Shown: positions 1 to 8,010, counted from the stretch's first letter. The stretch is DNA of 17,282 nucleotides from an uncultured Campylobacter sp. (GCF_938031315.1 NZ_CALHHT010000225.1:1-17282); one strand, 5' to 3'. The notes: generated by a model from the sequence alone, not told the origin. Translations and numbers: made by a program.

Positions 1-186
1 CCTTTTAAAATTTATCTTTAAATTTACCGATTCGGTTATGCGCATTCATACGCATGCGGCGCAAGTATCGGCGCGTTGCAACCGCCATGTCCGCAGCATT
101 ATGTAAATATCGCCGCTTTGCGAACATGGCGCGAAATTTCAGAGCGCTACCGCGGCGCTTAAGCGGCGCCGGCACAATATGCACGC

Positions 187-584
187 TTATAACTTAAAGC
201 GCCATTCTAATTGCGCGGACGCGGTTTGAAACACGGCTCGCATTAGCGCGACTAAATCGTTATTTTCGCGCGACCCAAATGCGATCCTGTCGGTAAATTT
301 AACCGCCAGTCGCAGCTTGGCTGCGTCAAGTAGCGCCAAGTCCGTACTTCAAAATTTTACGCCAAGCTGCGCTAAAAGTTCCGCGTCTAAGCCGTTCTAG
401 CTCGTATACGCCGCAAGATGCTCCGCAAAATTTACCCGCCCGCAGTAAATATTTAGCGCGCGGGCGGATTTTTGCGCGCAGCGCCGCACGTTTTGTTTTA
501 AATTTAGCGCGGCGGGCTTTAAAATTTTAAATTTACCGCCTCCGCACCGTGTTTATCCGCAAGAGCTATCGCGCCAGCTAAAAT
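187..584 (-). pseudogene. possible decayed coding relic, function unrecognised
   Basis: On the minus strand one frame ends at a TAA (187-189) and reads through 53 codons of protein-like composition, for example DLALLDAAKLRLAVKF and NNDLVALMRAVF. In the same frame it is interrupted by TGA (349-351) and TAG (397-399), between which it reads NGLDAELLAQLGVKF. Upstream of the second stop the frame stays open to a TAA at 553-555. A further protein-like piece, ALADKHGAEAVNLKF, sits in another frame (519-584), so at least one frameshift would be needed. The alternating hydrophobic pattern continuing across stop codons suggests the remains of a gene downstream of amiA. I do not recognise the family, and chance open frames in GC-rich DNA remain a real alternative. 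Confidence 0.33.
436..473 (+). terminator. terminator-like GC hairpin with T run
   Basis: An 8-bp perfect stem, CCGCCCGC (436-443) with GCGGGCGG (460-467), encloses a 16-nt AT-rich loop. ATTTTT follows on the plus strand. This has the form of an intrinsic terminator for plus-direction transcription, although no gene is visible to its left on that strand. Read from the minus strand, after the amiA unit, the stem is followed only by GTAAATTTTG, a weaker signal. It may therefore stop stray transcription from either side. It lies inside the possible coding relic. Confidence 0.35.
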
Positions 585-658
585 TTATCTGCGGAGCAAA
601 TCTTGGCGCCAAAATAAAATTTTATCTCGCTCGTAAAATCGCAGCGCGTAAAATTTCA

Positions 659-2521
659 TCACTTGTTTTTCTGAAAGTACGCGTCCACGCCGTTTGCGAT
701 ACCCTGAGCGATGCGGTCTTGATAGGCGCTTTTGCCTAAATTTTTACCCTCCTGCGGGTGCGTGATGTAGCCCATCTCCACGAGCACCGCGGGCATCGTA
801 GCGCCCACCAGCACCCAAAATGGCGCCTCGCGCACGCCTCCGTCCTTGCTTTTGAAACTCTTTTTTACCGAGCTTAGCATATAGCTTTGAATATCGATGG
901 CAAGCTTGTTTGAGGAGATTATCTTCTCGCGATTTAAGAAATTGAGGAAGGTCTGCTTCGAGAAGGTATTCATATCCTCCAAATCGCCCCTGTTTTCGAG
1001 CGCGGCGGCGTTTTTACTGCGCTCGCTTCTAGCCGGGCTTAAGAAAAAGGTCTCCACGCCGCTCATTTTAAGTGCTGAGCTAGCGTTAGGAGCGGCATTT
1101 GCGTGGATCGAAATAAACATATCGGCGTTCTTTTTGCCGGCAAATATCGTGCGCGACCTTAAATTTATAAAAACGTCGGTGCTGCGCGTATAAAGCACCT
1201 TGTAGCCGCGCTTGGTAAGCAGCGCACCGAGTTTTTTGGATGTGGCTAGCACGACATTTTTTTCCTTCAGCCCGTTTCCGACTGCGCCCGAATCGCTGCC
1301 GCCGTGACCTGGATCGATTACGATGAGCTTGCCCTTGGTGGATTTGTAAATTTTACCGGCGGCTACGGAGACCGATTTGGCGCCTTGAGATTCATCTATA
1401 GTGCTGATTTGCGGCTCGCTATCTTGCTCGCGTTTGCGATTGCGCCCTGATTTTTGATCCTTGTTTTTTTCTGCGCGCGCAGATTTTGCGGCTTTTAAGC
1501 CTTCAGCCGTACTTAAAATCATCATATTGCCGCTAATTTCAACGTTTGCGTTGAATTCTTTCGAGTCGCTAAGTACGATGCGCACGGTCTTGTCGTTGTA
1601 TTGCGAGACGCGTACATCGCTAACAAAGCTATCTTTAAGCCGCGTTTTTTGTGACTTTTGCCGCGCGCTAAAATCAATCACGAAGCGAAAATTATCGCTA
1701 CTTGCGATCGTAAAATCTTTATAATCGCCGCGCTTTAGATCGCGGTTAAACTCAAGCACGATCTCGTTTTTATCGCCGCGCAGAGAATTTAGCGCAAGCT
1801 GGGCGCTTTTGTCCGCTTTTTTGACGCTGCTTTTTCTAAGCTCGCTGCTTTGATCCGTGGCGGCGTCATCGTCTTCGTTTTGAGAGATTGCGTCCTCGCC
1901 GCTATCGTCCTCTTGGGCATCTACGACTTCGTCAGCGCCGACCGGTCTAGTCGAGCGTAAAAATTCTAAATCCTCTTTAGAAAGCGAGCTTAGATCGGCG
2001 TTTTTTGCAGCTTGCGTTTTTTTGGCGGAGGAGTTTTTAGAGCTTTTAGAATTTTCCGAGGCTGAAGCTTTGGAGCTTTTTTCGCTCTTTGCGGACTTTG
2101 TTTTGGAACCGCCCGAAGCTTGGGAATCCTCGCTGCTAGCGGAGCTTGCTTTTTTGGAATTTTTCGAGCTTTTCTTTTCGGCGGAGTTTGAGCTTTGTTT
2201 GCTCTCGTCGCTAGAGCTTTTTGACTTTGTTTTATCCGCGCTCTTTATGTTTAGGCGCGCGAGCTCCTTTTCGTAGGGCGAGGAGTCGAGCCCTAAATTT
2301 TTCGAGCTGTAAACTAGCCTCTTTAGCGCTTTGATGCGGACCTCTTTATCGGACGCGCCTTGGTAAAGCGATTTTAGCTCCTTGTGCAGCGAGCGCTTGT
2401 AATTCGGCGTCGCTACGATGAAATCCTTGTCGAATTTCGCAAAAAACGCCTCGCTGGAAGCTCCAAACGCCAATACGCAGCTAAAAGCTGCGATTAGAAA
2501 AATTTTAACTATCTTCGCCAT
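659..2521 (-). CDS. amiA: periplasmic N-acetylmuramoyl-L-alanine amidase (Amidase_3)
   Basis: This secreted zinc amidase cleaves the bond between N-acetylmuramic acid and L-alanine in peptidoglycan, the reaction used in daughter-cell separation. The 620-residue product starts with a signal peptide (about 1-21, hydrophobic core IFLIAAFSCVLAFG). A Ser/Lys-rich linker covers about 95-172 and an acidic patch about 197-222. A beta-rich region resembling an AMIN domain follows (about 242-340), then a basic stretch (343-365) and the catalytic domain (about 397-617). Family zinc ligands and catalytic residues are present: H406 in DPGHGG, E420, H473 in SIHANA and E582 in VEMGY. The ATG lies inside the upstream monooxygenase gene (17-bp overlap) with no strong ribosome binding site, suggesting translational coupling. 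The catalytic domain makes the assignment firm. Substrate preference and division partners cannot be read from the sequence. Confidence 0.93.
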   Translation of the reverse strand: MAKIVKIFLIAAFSCVLAFGASSEAFFAKFDKDFIVATPNYKRSLHKELKSLYQGASDKEVRIKALKRLVYSSKNLGLDSSPYEKELARLNIKSADKTKSKSSSDESKQSSNSAEKKSSKNSKKASSASSEDSQASGGSKTKSAKSEKSSKASASENSKSSKNSSAKKTQAAKNADLSSLSKEDLEFLRSTRPVGADEVVDAQEDDSGEDAISQNEDDDAATDQSSELRKSSVKKADKSAQLALNSLRGDKNEIVLEFNRDLKRGDYKDFTIASSDNFRFVIDFSARQKSQKTRLKDSFVSDVRVSQYNDKTVRIVLSDSKEFNANVEISGNMMILSTAEGLKAAKSARAEKNKDQKSGRNRKREQDSEPQISTIDESQGAKSVSVAAGKIYKSTKGKLIVIDPGHGGSDSGAVGNGLKEKNVVLATSKKLGALLTKRGYKVLYTRSTDVFINLRSRTIFAGKKNADMFISIHANAAPNASSALKMSGVETFFLSPARSERSKNAAALENRGDLEDMNTFSKQTFLNFLNREKIISSNKLAIDIQSYMLSSVKKSFKSKDGGVREAPFWVLVGATMPAVLVEMGYITHPQEGKNLGKSAYQDRIAQGIANGVDAYFQKNK

Positions 2522-3593
2522 TTACAAGTTTTTCTATCAATTCCTTCACGGATATGATCTCGTTTAATCGCCAGCCGTTTGCGCCGGTAAAAAACAGACC
2601 GCTTTGCGTTTTGCCAAGATACGCGTCGCTTAAACGGTCTGCGATGCAGTATCCTACGGCGTTAGCGCCTTTGCCGCGCTCGCAAGGGCTTACGCAGTTG
2701 CTGATACAGCGGATTTTAGGCGCCGTGCCTGCGGCGATCATATCTTGTAAATTTGTGTGAATTCCGCGCGCGGGATAGCCTACGGGCGATTTTAGAAGCT
2801 CGATGTCCTCTTTTTTGGCGTTAAGAAGCACCTGTTTAAATTCCTCCGCAGCGTCGCACTCAAAGGTGCCGATGAAGCGCGTGCCCATCTGCACGCCATC
2901 CGCACCTAGGGCTTTTACGCGATCGATGTCGGTTTTATCCCAAATTCCTCCTGCGACAAATAGCGGGAAGCTGCCCCATTGCGCAATTTCCGCTTTTACT
3001 TGCGGGATTAGATTATCCAGCGCAAACGCGGGATCGCCGCACTGCTCGTAAGTAAAGCCCTGATGCCCGCCGCTAAGAGGACCCTCGAGCACTACGGCGT
3101 CCGGGATACGGTCATAGCGCTGCTTCCAGCGCTTGGCAATGATCTTAAGAGCTTTGGCGGATGAGACGATAGGCACGAGCGCGACGTCCGGAAAATCGGC
3201 CGTAAATTCCGGTAGATTGGTAGGAAGTCCCGCGCCGCTAATGATGATGTCGATGCCGGCCTCGCACGTGTCGCGCACGATGCGCTCGTAGTCGTTCGCT
3301 GCGCACATTACGTTCATCCCTAAAGGTGCATTGCCGCAAATTTTACGGGCGTTTTGTACGATGGCAAAAAGCGCCTCTTTGCTATAAAAATTCTCGCTTT
3401 GATATGGTCTGCCCTCGAGCGATTTTTTGGCAAATTTAAGATTTTCGTAGTAGCCGGTGCCGACCGAGCTAATGACGCCTAGACAGCCGTTTAGGCTGAC
3501 ATTGCCGGCTAGCTTGTCCCAGCTGATACCAAGTCCCATGCCGCCTTGAATTATCGGGTGCGCAATCTCGTGTTTGCCTATTTTTATACTCAT
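2505..3593 (-). CDS. nitronate monooxygenase / 2-nitropropane dioxygenase family flavoprotein
   Basis: A 362-residue FMN-dependent TIM-barrel protein of the NPD family, whose members oxidise alkyl nitronates or act as FabK-like enoyl-ACP reductases. Family marks are QGGMG near the N-terminus (16-20), GGHQGF with the probable active-site His177 (175-180), AGGI (214-217) and the FMN-phosphate motif GADGVQMGTRF (230-240). The C-terminal part carries an unusual cysteine group, C296-x3-C300-x3-C304 and C316, before a conserved-looking FTGANGWRLNEI segment. Its ATG shares one base with the tyrS stop (TAATG), with GGTGG four bases upstream inside tyrS, so it is translated in coupling with tyrS. The family call is solid. 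The physiological substrate is unknown, and calling it nitronate monooxygenase rests on homology alone. Confidence 0.88.
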   Translation of the reverse strand: MSIKIGKHEIAHPIIQGGMGLGISWDKLAGNVSLNGCLGVISSVGTGYYENLKFAKKSLEGRPYQSENFYSKEALFAIVQNARKICGNAPLGMNVMCAANDYERIVRDTCEAGIDIIISGAGLPTNLPEFTADFPDVALVPIVSSAKALKIIAKRWKQRYDRIPDAVVLEGPLSGGHQGFTYEQCGDPAFALDNLIPQVKAEIAQWGSFPLFVAGGIWDKTDIDRVKALGADGVQMGTRFIGTFECDAAEEFKQVLLNAKKEDIELLKSPVGYPARGIHTNLQDMIAAGTAPKIRCISNCVSPCERGKGANAVGYCIADRLSDAYLGKTQSGLFFTGANGWRLNEIISVKELIEKLVNGEDS

Positions 3594-4798
3594 TAATCCA
3601 CCTTTAATTTAGCGAATTTTTTCTTCCCTACTTGAAGCGTATATTCGCCCGAGCTAAGCTGAAGCTGCTCATCTAAAATTTTATTTTGATCGATACTGAC
3701 GGCGTTTGATTTTATCAGCCTGCGCGCATCCGAGCTAGAGACGGCAAGCTTGCAGCTAATTAGCGCCTTTACGATCCATGCAGGCGAGCTTACGTGATAT
3801 TCTTTGATCTCGGTAGGAAGCTCGCCCGCGCCGTGGACGCGGTCAAATTCCTGCTTGGCCTCAAAGGCGGTATTTTCGTCATAAAATTGCGTGACGATCT
3901 CGGAGGCAAGCTCCTCCTTAACCGCCTTAGGATGGATCGAGCCATCCGCCACGAAGCCTTTTATTAGCTCAATATCTTCGCTGCTCTTTTGGCTTAGCAG
4001 ATTATACCAATCCCACATTAACGCATCGCTGATACTCATCACCTTGCCGTACATATCATGAGGCGTATCGGTTACGCCGATGTAGTTACCCAGGCTCTTG
4101 CTCATCTTATTCGTGCCGTCGGTTCCTACTAAAAGAGGCATCATCACGACGCTTTGCTCCTTGCCGACATCATAAATTCTTTGTAGCTGGCGACCCATTA
4201 AAAGATTAAATTTCTGATCGGTACCGCCAAATTCTATATCACATTTCATGCAAACGCTGTCGTATCCCTGCAGTAGCGGATACATAAACTCGCTGATGCT
4301 GATCGGCTGCTCGGCCTTGTAGCGCTTCTCAAAGTCGTCGCGCTCGAGCATCCTGGCAACATTAAAAGTGCTTGATAGCTCGATCATACCGCTAGCACCC
4401 AGGCGGTTGGTCCATTCGGAGTTAAACATCACCTTAGTTTTTGCGGGATTTAGAATTTTAAAGACCTGCTGCTCGTAGGTTTTGGCGTTTTGAAGCACAA
4501 CTTCGCGCGCTAGTTTTTTGCGAGTCTCGCTCTTGCCCGTAGGATCGCCGATTTGAGCGGTAAAATCGCCGATTAGAAACTGCACGATCGCGCCGTGGTT
4601 TTGTAAAAACGCAAGCTTATTTAGCACGACGGCGTGACCTAGGTGCAGATCCGCAGCAGTGGGGTCCATGCCGATTTTGACGTAAAAGACCTCGCCGCTG
4701 TCGTAATAGCGTCTGATTAGCGCTTCGATCTGCTCCTCATCAATAATCTCCGCGATGCCGCGCTTGAAATTTTCCATAATGCTTGTGATGTCAGCCAT
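3593..4798 (-). CDS. tyrS: tyrosyl-tRNA synthetase
   Basis: Charges tRNA-Tyr with tyrosine in the cytoplasm. The 401-residue product is a class Ic synthetase. The Rossmann catalytic domain has the HIGH-type motif HLGH (52-55) and the KMSKS loop (231-235). FGGTDQKFN (190-198) and the QGYDSV segment lie in the tyrosine-binding region. An S4-like RNA-binding domain occupies about 337-401. The form FYVKIGMDPTAADLHLGH is typical of the bacterial TyrRS type with a KMSKS rather than KFGKT loop. The start is supported by GGGAG five bases upstream of the ATG. It follows spoT/rel after 16 bp and shares a base with the next gene, so it sits in the middle of the minus-strand unit. No T-box or leader is possible in the short spacer, so local amino-acid-specific regulation is not evident. 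Confidence 0.97.
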   Translation of the reverse strand: MADITSIMENFKRGIAEIIDEEQIEALIRRYYDSGEVFYVKIGMDPTAADLHLGHAVVLNKLAFLQNHGAIVQFLIGDFTAQIGDPTGKSETRKKLAREVVLQNAKTYEQQVFKILNPAKTKVMFNSEWTNRLGASGMIELSSTFNVARMLERDDFEKRYKAEQPISISEFMYPLLQGYDSVCMKCDIEFGGTDQKFNLLMGRQLQRIYDVGKEQSVVMMPLLVGTDGTNKMSKSLGNYIGVTDTPHDMYGKVMSISDALMWDWYNLLSQKSSEDIELIKGFVADGSIHPKAVKEELASEIVTQFYDENTAFEAKQEFDRVHGAGELPTEIKEYHVSSPAWIVKALISCKLAVSSSDARRLIKSNAVSIDQNKILDEQLQLSSGEYTLQVGKKKFAKLKVD

Positions 4799-4814
4799 CT
4801 GCTCTCCCTTATTA

Positions 4815-7007
4815 TTAGTTTTTATATACGTCCGTAAGCGATACGAAATCCACGATTTTAAAGCGGTTTTTGAGTTTGTCTTTAATCTCCGTGGAGTCTA
4901 AATTTTCGTTTAGCTCGATGATGATCTCAAAATAATCCGACGTCGTTTCGCTATTTTCGTTGAGGCTTATCGACACTAGATCGACCTCGAGCTTGACTAA
5001 ATAGTTCAAAAACGTCGCCAGCGAGCCGCGCTTGTTTTCTAAATTTAATATGATCTTATAGCGGTGCGGCGCATTGCGCGTCCATTTTACGAAGATCATC
5101 TCATCGGTTTTGATTAGCTCGCTTGCACGTTCGCACAGCTTGTGATGCACCGTCACGCCGTGTCCGTTGCGAAAGCCGATGATGTCGTCGCCGCGCTTCG
5201 GATTGCAGCAGTAGTCAAACTCTACCTCATCGATTTTAAAATTTGAATACACGACTATATTATCAAATTTTTGCTTTTCGATCTCATATTTGTTGCGAAA
5301 TTTCATATTAAAAAATTTCTCTCTGAGCGGGTATTTTTTCAGCGCGTTTACGACGTCTTGTAAAAATACCGAATCGTGCGCGGCTTTGCCGATCTTTTTG
5401 CTTAAATTTTCCTTTTCAAGCCAGCTTAGAATGCTCTCCTTGCTCGTCGTAAAGATCGCGCATAAAATTTTAATCGCCACTTCGTAATTTACGTCTCTGA
5501 TCTTTTGCTTGCAAAACGCCTTTATCGTCGCGCGCGCCTTGCCCGTTTTTACCGAGCTTAGCCAGCTGCAGCGATAATGTGGCTCGTCCCCCGTGATGAT
5601 ATGGACGATGTCGCCGTTTTTAAGCTCCGTTAATAGTGGCACCTTGACGCGATTTATAAAGGCCTCGGTCGCTTTTAAGCCCACTTGAGAGTGTATCTCG
5701 TAGGCGTAATCAAGCGCCGTGGCGCCTCGCGGCAATGTAAAAATTCCGCCCTTGGGCGAATACACGGCGATATCCTCGACGTAGAGGCTGTCTTTAGCGT
5801 ATTCGTAAAGATCCTCGGCGTTGGCGTCGTCCTCTTCCTGCATGCCGATGGCGTTTAGCCAATCGAGCTTCGGATTGATCGAGCCGCTATATTTATATTT
5901 CCAGTGCGCAGCGACGCCGAATTCCGCGGTGTTATGCATATCGAAAGTGCGGATCTGCACCTCTACGATCATGCTTTCGTTAAAAACGGTCGTGTGGATC
6001 GTCTGATATCCGTTTTGCTTTGGAAGCGCGATATAATCCTTAAAGCGCGATATGAGCGGATTAAATTTAGTATGGATGATGCCAAGAGCCAAGTAGCAAT
6101 CCATCGGCTTTTGCACGATGATGCGGATAGCCAAAAGATCGAGCACCTCCTCGATCGAAATTCCTTTGCGCTGCATCTTTAAAAAGATCGAGTAGTAGTG
6201 CTTCATTCGCTTCTGGATATCGAAGCTGCCCTCATTAAAGCCGTTTGAGAGCATATACTCTTTGATCTTTTCGCTAAATTTGCTCAAGCTCATCTGAAGC
6301 TGCTGCTTATGCTCCTCGACGTAATCGGCGATCGCCGCGTATTCTTTGGGCATAACGTATTTGAAGCTAAGATCTTCAAGCACGTTTTTGATCGATGAAA
6401 TTCCAAGCCTGTGCGCGATCGGCGCGTAAACCAAAAGCGTCTCTTCACCGATACGTTTTTGTTTATCGGGGCGGAGTGCGTCGAGGGTTAACATATTGTG
6501 CAGCCTGTCGCAGAGCTTGACTACTAAAACGCGCTGATCGTTAATGGAGATCATCAGCATCCTACGGAAGGTAAGCGCGGTGGTGCGTAGCTTGGCGTTA
6601 CTATCGCTGGATGGAGCTAATTTATCCTCTCTGATGTTTACGATTTTGGTAAGCCCCTCTACGATCTTAGAAACCTCGCCTCCGAATCTCTGCTCCACCT
6701 GCTCTATGCTAAAGTCCGTATCCTCGACCACGTCGTGCAAAAGAGCGGAGATCACCATCGCGTAGTCTCCGCCCATAAAGGCTACGAAGCAGGCGACTAA
6801 AATCGGATGGATCGCATACGGCTCGCCGCTTTTGCGAAACTGCCCGTCGTGCTGAGCGATGCATAAATTTATAGCATCCACTAGCAGCGGAGTGGGCTCT
6901 TTTAGATTATAAAGCAGCTGCTTGGCGCTTTGAATGTCTTTGGTATCGACAACGTCTTCGATAAGACTTTCTAAGAAGTTATCATTAATCCTTGTCAACG
7001 ATTCCAT
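4815..7007 (-). CDS. spoT: bifunctional (p)ppGpp synthetase/hydrolase (RelA/SpoT homologue)
   Basis: Makes and degrades the alarmone (p)ppGpp for the stringent response. The 730-residue protein has the full long-RSH layout. The HD hydrolase domain is intact (H53, H67, HDVVED at 91-96, KLCDRLHNM at 164-172). The synthetase domain has D290 and E349 in the positions expected for catalysis, and RFKD at 321-324, the RxKD charge pattern of bifunctional enzymes rather than the ExDD of RelA. TGS (about 411-470), the conserved-cysteine region (YCCNP, 599-603) and a C-terminal ACT domain (about 648-725) follow. Campylobacter normally has this single long RSH, and both activities look intact here. The ATG lies inside rpoZ (23-bp overlap) without a clear ribosome binding site, so translation probably depends on rpoZ. 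The exact start is somewhat uncertain. Confidence 0.96.
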   Translation of the reverse strand: MESLTRINDNFLESLIEDVVDTKDIQSAKQLLYNLKEPTPLLVDAINLCIAQHDGQFRKSGEPYAIHPILVACFVAFMGGDYAMVISALLHDVVEDTDFSIEQVEQRFGGEVSKIVEGLTKIVNIREDKLAPSSDSNAKLRTTALTFRRMLMISINDQRVLVVKLCDRLHNMLTLDALRPDKQKRIGEETLLVYAPIAHRLGISSIKNVLEDLSFKYVMPKEYAAIADYVEEHKQQLQMSLSKFSEKIKEYMLSNGFNEGSFDIQKRMKHYYSIFLKMQRKGISIEEVLDLLAIRIIVQKPMDCYLALGIIHTKFNPLISRFKDYIALPKQNGYQTIHTTVFNESMIVEVQIRTFDMHNTAEFGVAAHWKYKYSGSINPKLDWLNAIGMQEEDDANAEDLYEYAKDSLYVEDIAVYSPKGGIFTLPRGATALDYAYEIHSQVGLKATEAFINRVKVPLLTELKNGDIVHIITGDEPHYRCSWLSSVKTGKARATIKAFCKQKIRDVNYEVAIKILCAIFTTSKESILSWLEKENLSKKIGKAAHDSVFLQDVVNALKKYPLREKFFNMKFRNKYEIEKQKFDNIVVYSNFKIDEVEFDYCCNPKRGDDIIGFRNGHGVTVHHKLCERASELIKTDEMIFVKWTRNAPHRYKIILNLENKRGSLATFLNYLVKLEVDLVSISLNENSETTSDYFEIIIELNENLDSTEIKDKLKNRFKIVDFVSLTDVYKN

Positions 7008-7203
7008 CTAATGCGATCTTACCTTCGGCTAGTTCCAAGATTGCTATATCGGCAAATTTCATCCTGCGAGTATCTACGTTCTCTATCAGCGGCGGTTCGC
7101 CTGCAGCTAGCTGCTCGGCGCGTTTGCTTATCATCAAAGATAGCTTATATCGGTCTCCGCCCGTTACTTTTAAGGCCTTAGCTACAATTTGTTCGGTTCT
7201 CAT
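6985..7203 (-). CDS. rpoZ: RNA polymerase omega subunit
   Basis: Small RNA polymerase subunit that helps fold and hold the beta-prime subunit. The 72-residue product has the omega core pattern DRYKLSLMISKRAEQL followed by P-L-I and FADIAILELAEGKI, matching the family helix arrangement at the short length usual in this genus. I chose the ATG at 7201-7203 because AAGGAG (7209-7214) lies five bases upstream. The in-frame TTG just before it would leave only two bases. The N-terminus is MRTEQ and lacks the M-A-R start that forms ppGpp site 1 in E. coli omega. It is 23 bp downstream of pyrH and overlaps spoT, putting omega and the alarmone enzyme in one transcript. Confidence 0.93.
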   Translation of the reverse strand: MRTEQIVAKALKVTGGDRYKLSLMISKRAEQLAAGEPPLIENVDTRRMKFADIAILELAEGKIALDGIVDKD

Positions 7204-7208
7204 CAATT

Positions 7209-7214
7209 CTCCTT
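7209..7214 (-). promoter_or_regulatory. ribosome binding site that fixes the rpoZ start
   Basis: AAGGAG on the minus strand, five bases before the ATG at 7201-7203. Its spacing favours this ATG over the adjacent upstream TTG. Confidence 0.8.
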
Positions 7215-7226
7215 AAATTTAAAATT

Positions 7227-7946
7227 TCAGTTTTTTACGATCGAGCAGGAGCTTAGATCTCCGCCCTCGACGATTTTGTATAAATTTCCGCTCTTAAACA
7301 TATTGCACACGATGATCGGAAGCGCATTGTCTTTAGCAAGCGCGATAGCCGTATCGTCCATCACCCTGATATTGTCGTGCAAGGCTTGGTCGTAAGTGAC
7401 TTTGGAAAGCAATTTGGCGTCTTTAAATTTTTGCGGATCTTTGTCGTAGATCCCCATTACCTTGGTGGCTTTTATGATAGCGTCGGCTCCGATCTCGATC
7501 GCGCGGAGAGTGCCCGCAGTATCGGTCGTGAAGAACGGATTTCCGGTGCCTGCAGCAAAGATCACGACGCGCCCTTTTTCGAGGTGCCTTTTGGCGCGGC
7601 CGATGATGAAGGTCTCGCAGATCGCTTCCATCTTTATCGCGCTTTGCACGCGCACATCCATGCCTGCGTATTCCAGCGCCTCTCTCATCGCGATTGCGTT
7701 GATGACGGTGGCTAGCATGCCCATATGATCGCCGCTGGTGCGTTTGATGATACCGCTAGCCGCGGCGCTTACGCCTCTAATGATGTTGCCGCCGCCGATT
7801 ACGATGCCTACTTCGATGCCGCCCTCTACGAGCTGCTTGATCTCTTTAGCGATAAATTTTAAAATTTCGCTGTCGATCCCAAAGCCGTTCTCTCCCGCTA
7901 GCGCTTCACCCGAAAATTTTACGAGTATGCGATTGTATTTAGCCAT
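7227..7946 (-). CDS. pyrH: uridylate kinase (UMP kinase)
   Basis: Phosphorylates UMP to UDP with ATP, an essential step in pyrimidine nucleotide and nucleic-acid synthesis. The 239-residue product is a complete bacterial UMP kinase of the amino-acid-kinase fold. It starts with the nucleotide-binding KFSGEAL (10-16). GGGN (51-54) and GDHMGM (72-77) form the UMP site, GTGNPFFTTDTA spans 133-144, and YDKDP (167-171) belongs to the ATP-binding region. AGGAG (minus strand, 7955-7959) lies eight bases before the ATG. A 64-bp spacer separates it from lnt, the only sizeable gap in the minus-strand unit, so a secondary promoter there is possible. rpoZ follows after 23 bp. Confidence 0.97.
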   Translation of the reverse strand: MAKYNRILVKFSGEALAGENGFGIDSEILKFIAKEIKQLVEGGIEVGIVIGGGNIIRGVSAAASGIIKRTSGDHMGMLATVINAIAMREALEYAGMDVRVQSAIKMEAICETFIIGRAKRHLEKGRVVIFAAGTGNPFFTTDTAGTLRAIEIGADAIIKATKVMGIYDKDPQKFKDAKLLSKVTYDQALHDNIRVMDDTAIALAKDNALPIIVCNMFKSGNLYKIVEGGDLSSCSIVKN

Positions 7947-7965
7947 AAATTTAGCTCCTAATAAA

Positions 7966-7979
7966 ATTTTAAAATATTA
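7966..7979 (-). promoter_or_regulatory. possible weak internal promoter for pyrH-rpoZ-spoT
   Basis: In the 64-bp lnt-pyrH gap the minus strand carries TAATAT (7974-7979) and TAAAAT (7966-7971). Either could serve as a -10 box in a genus whose promoters lack a conserved -35. TAATAT would give a leader of about 20 nt ahead of the AGGAG ribosome binding site, and TAAAAT would leave a very short one. The AT-rich context makes chance matches likely. Confidence 0.28.
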
Positions 7980-8010
7980 CCCAAAAGTCGTTTAAAAATA
8001 ACTTTTTAGG

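Larger units (their letters stand above)
1..658. other. gene-free region left of amiA
   Basis: No intact coding region or RNA gene is visible on either strand over this stretch. It is rich in GCGC-type words alternating with AAATTT tracts, about 12 RAATTY words by eye. It holds an 8-bp GC hairpin (436-467), a second nested inverted repeat (GGCGG at 511-515 against CCGCC at 536-540, enclosing the 14-nt palindrome at 518-531), and a possible decayed minus-strand gene (187-584). In positions 1-186 I see only short open stretches with no ribosome binding site and no recognisable product. Confidence 0.6.

Noticed and set aside
349..351. In-frame TGA in the left-hand relic read as selenocysteine
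   Set aside because: The same frame also contains TAG at 397-399 and a probable frameshift upstream. Decay explains this better.
511..540. Nested inverted repeat GGCGG...CCGCC as a second terminator
   Set aside because: The stem is only five bp and no T run follows on either strand.
7204..7206. TTG one codon upstream as the rpoZ start
   Set aside because: Only two bases would separate it from AAGGAG. The ATG at 7201-7203 has the normal five.
7377..7728. Long plus-strand open frames opposite pyrH
   Set aside because: pyrH is complete on the minus strand with all family motifs. These frames are its antisense shadows.
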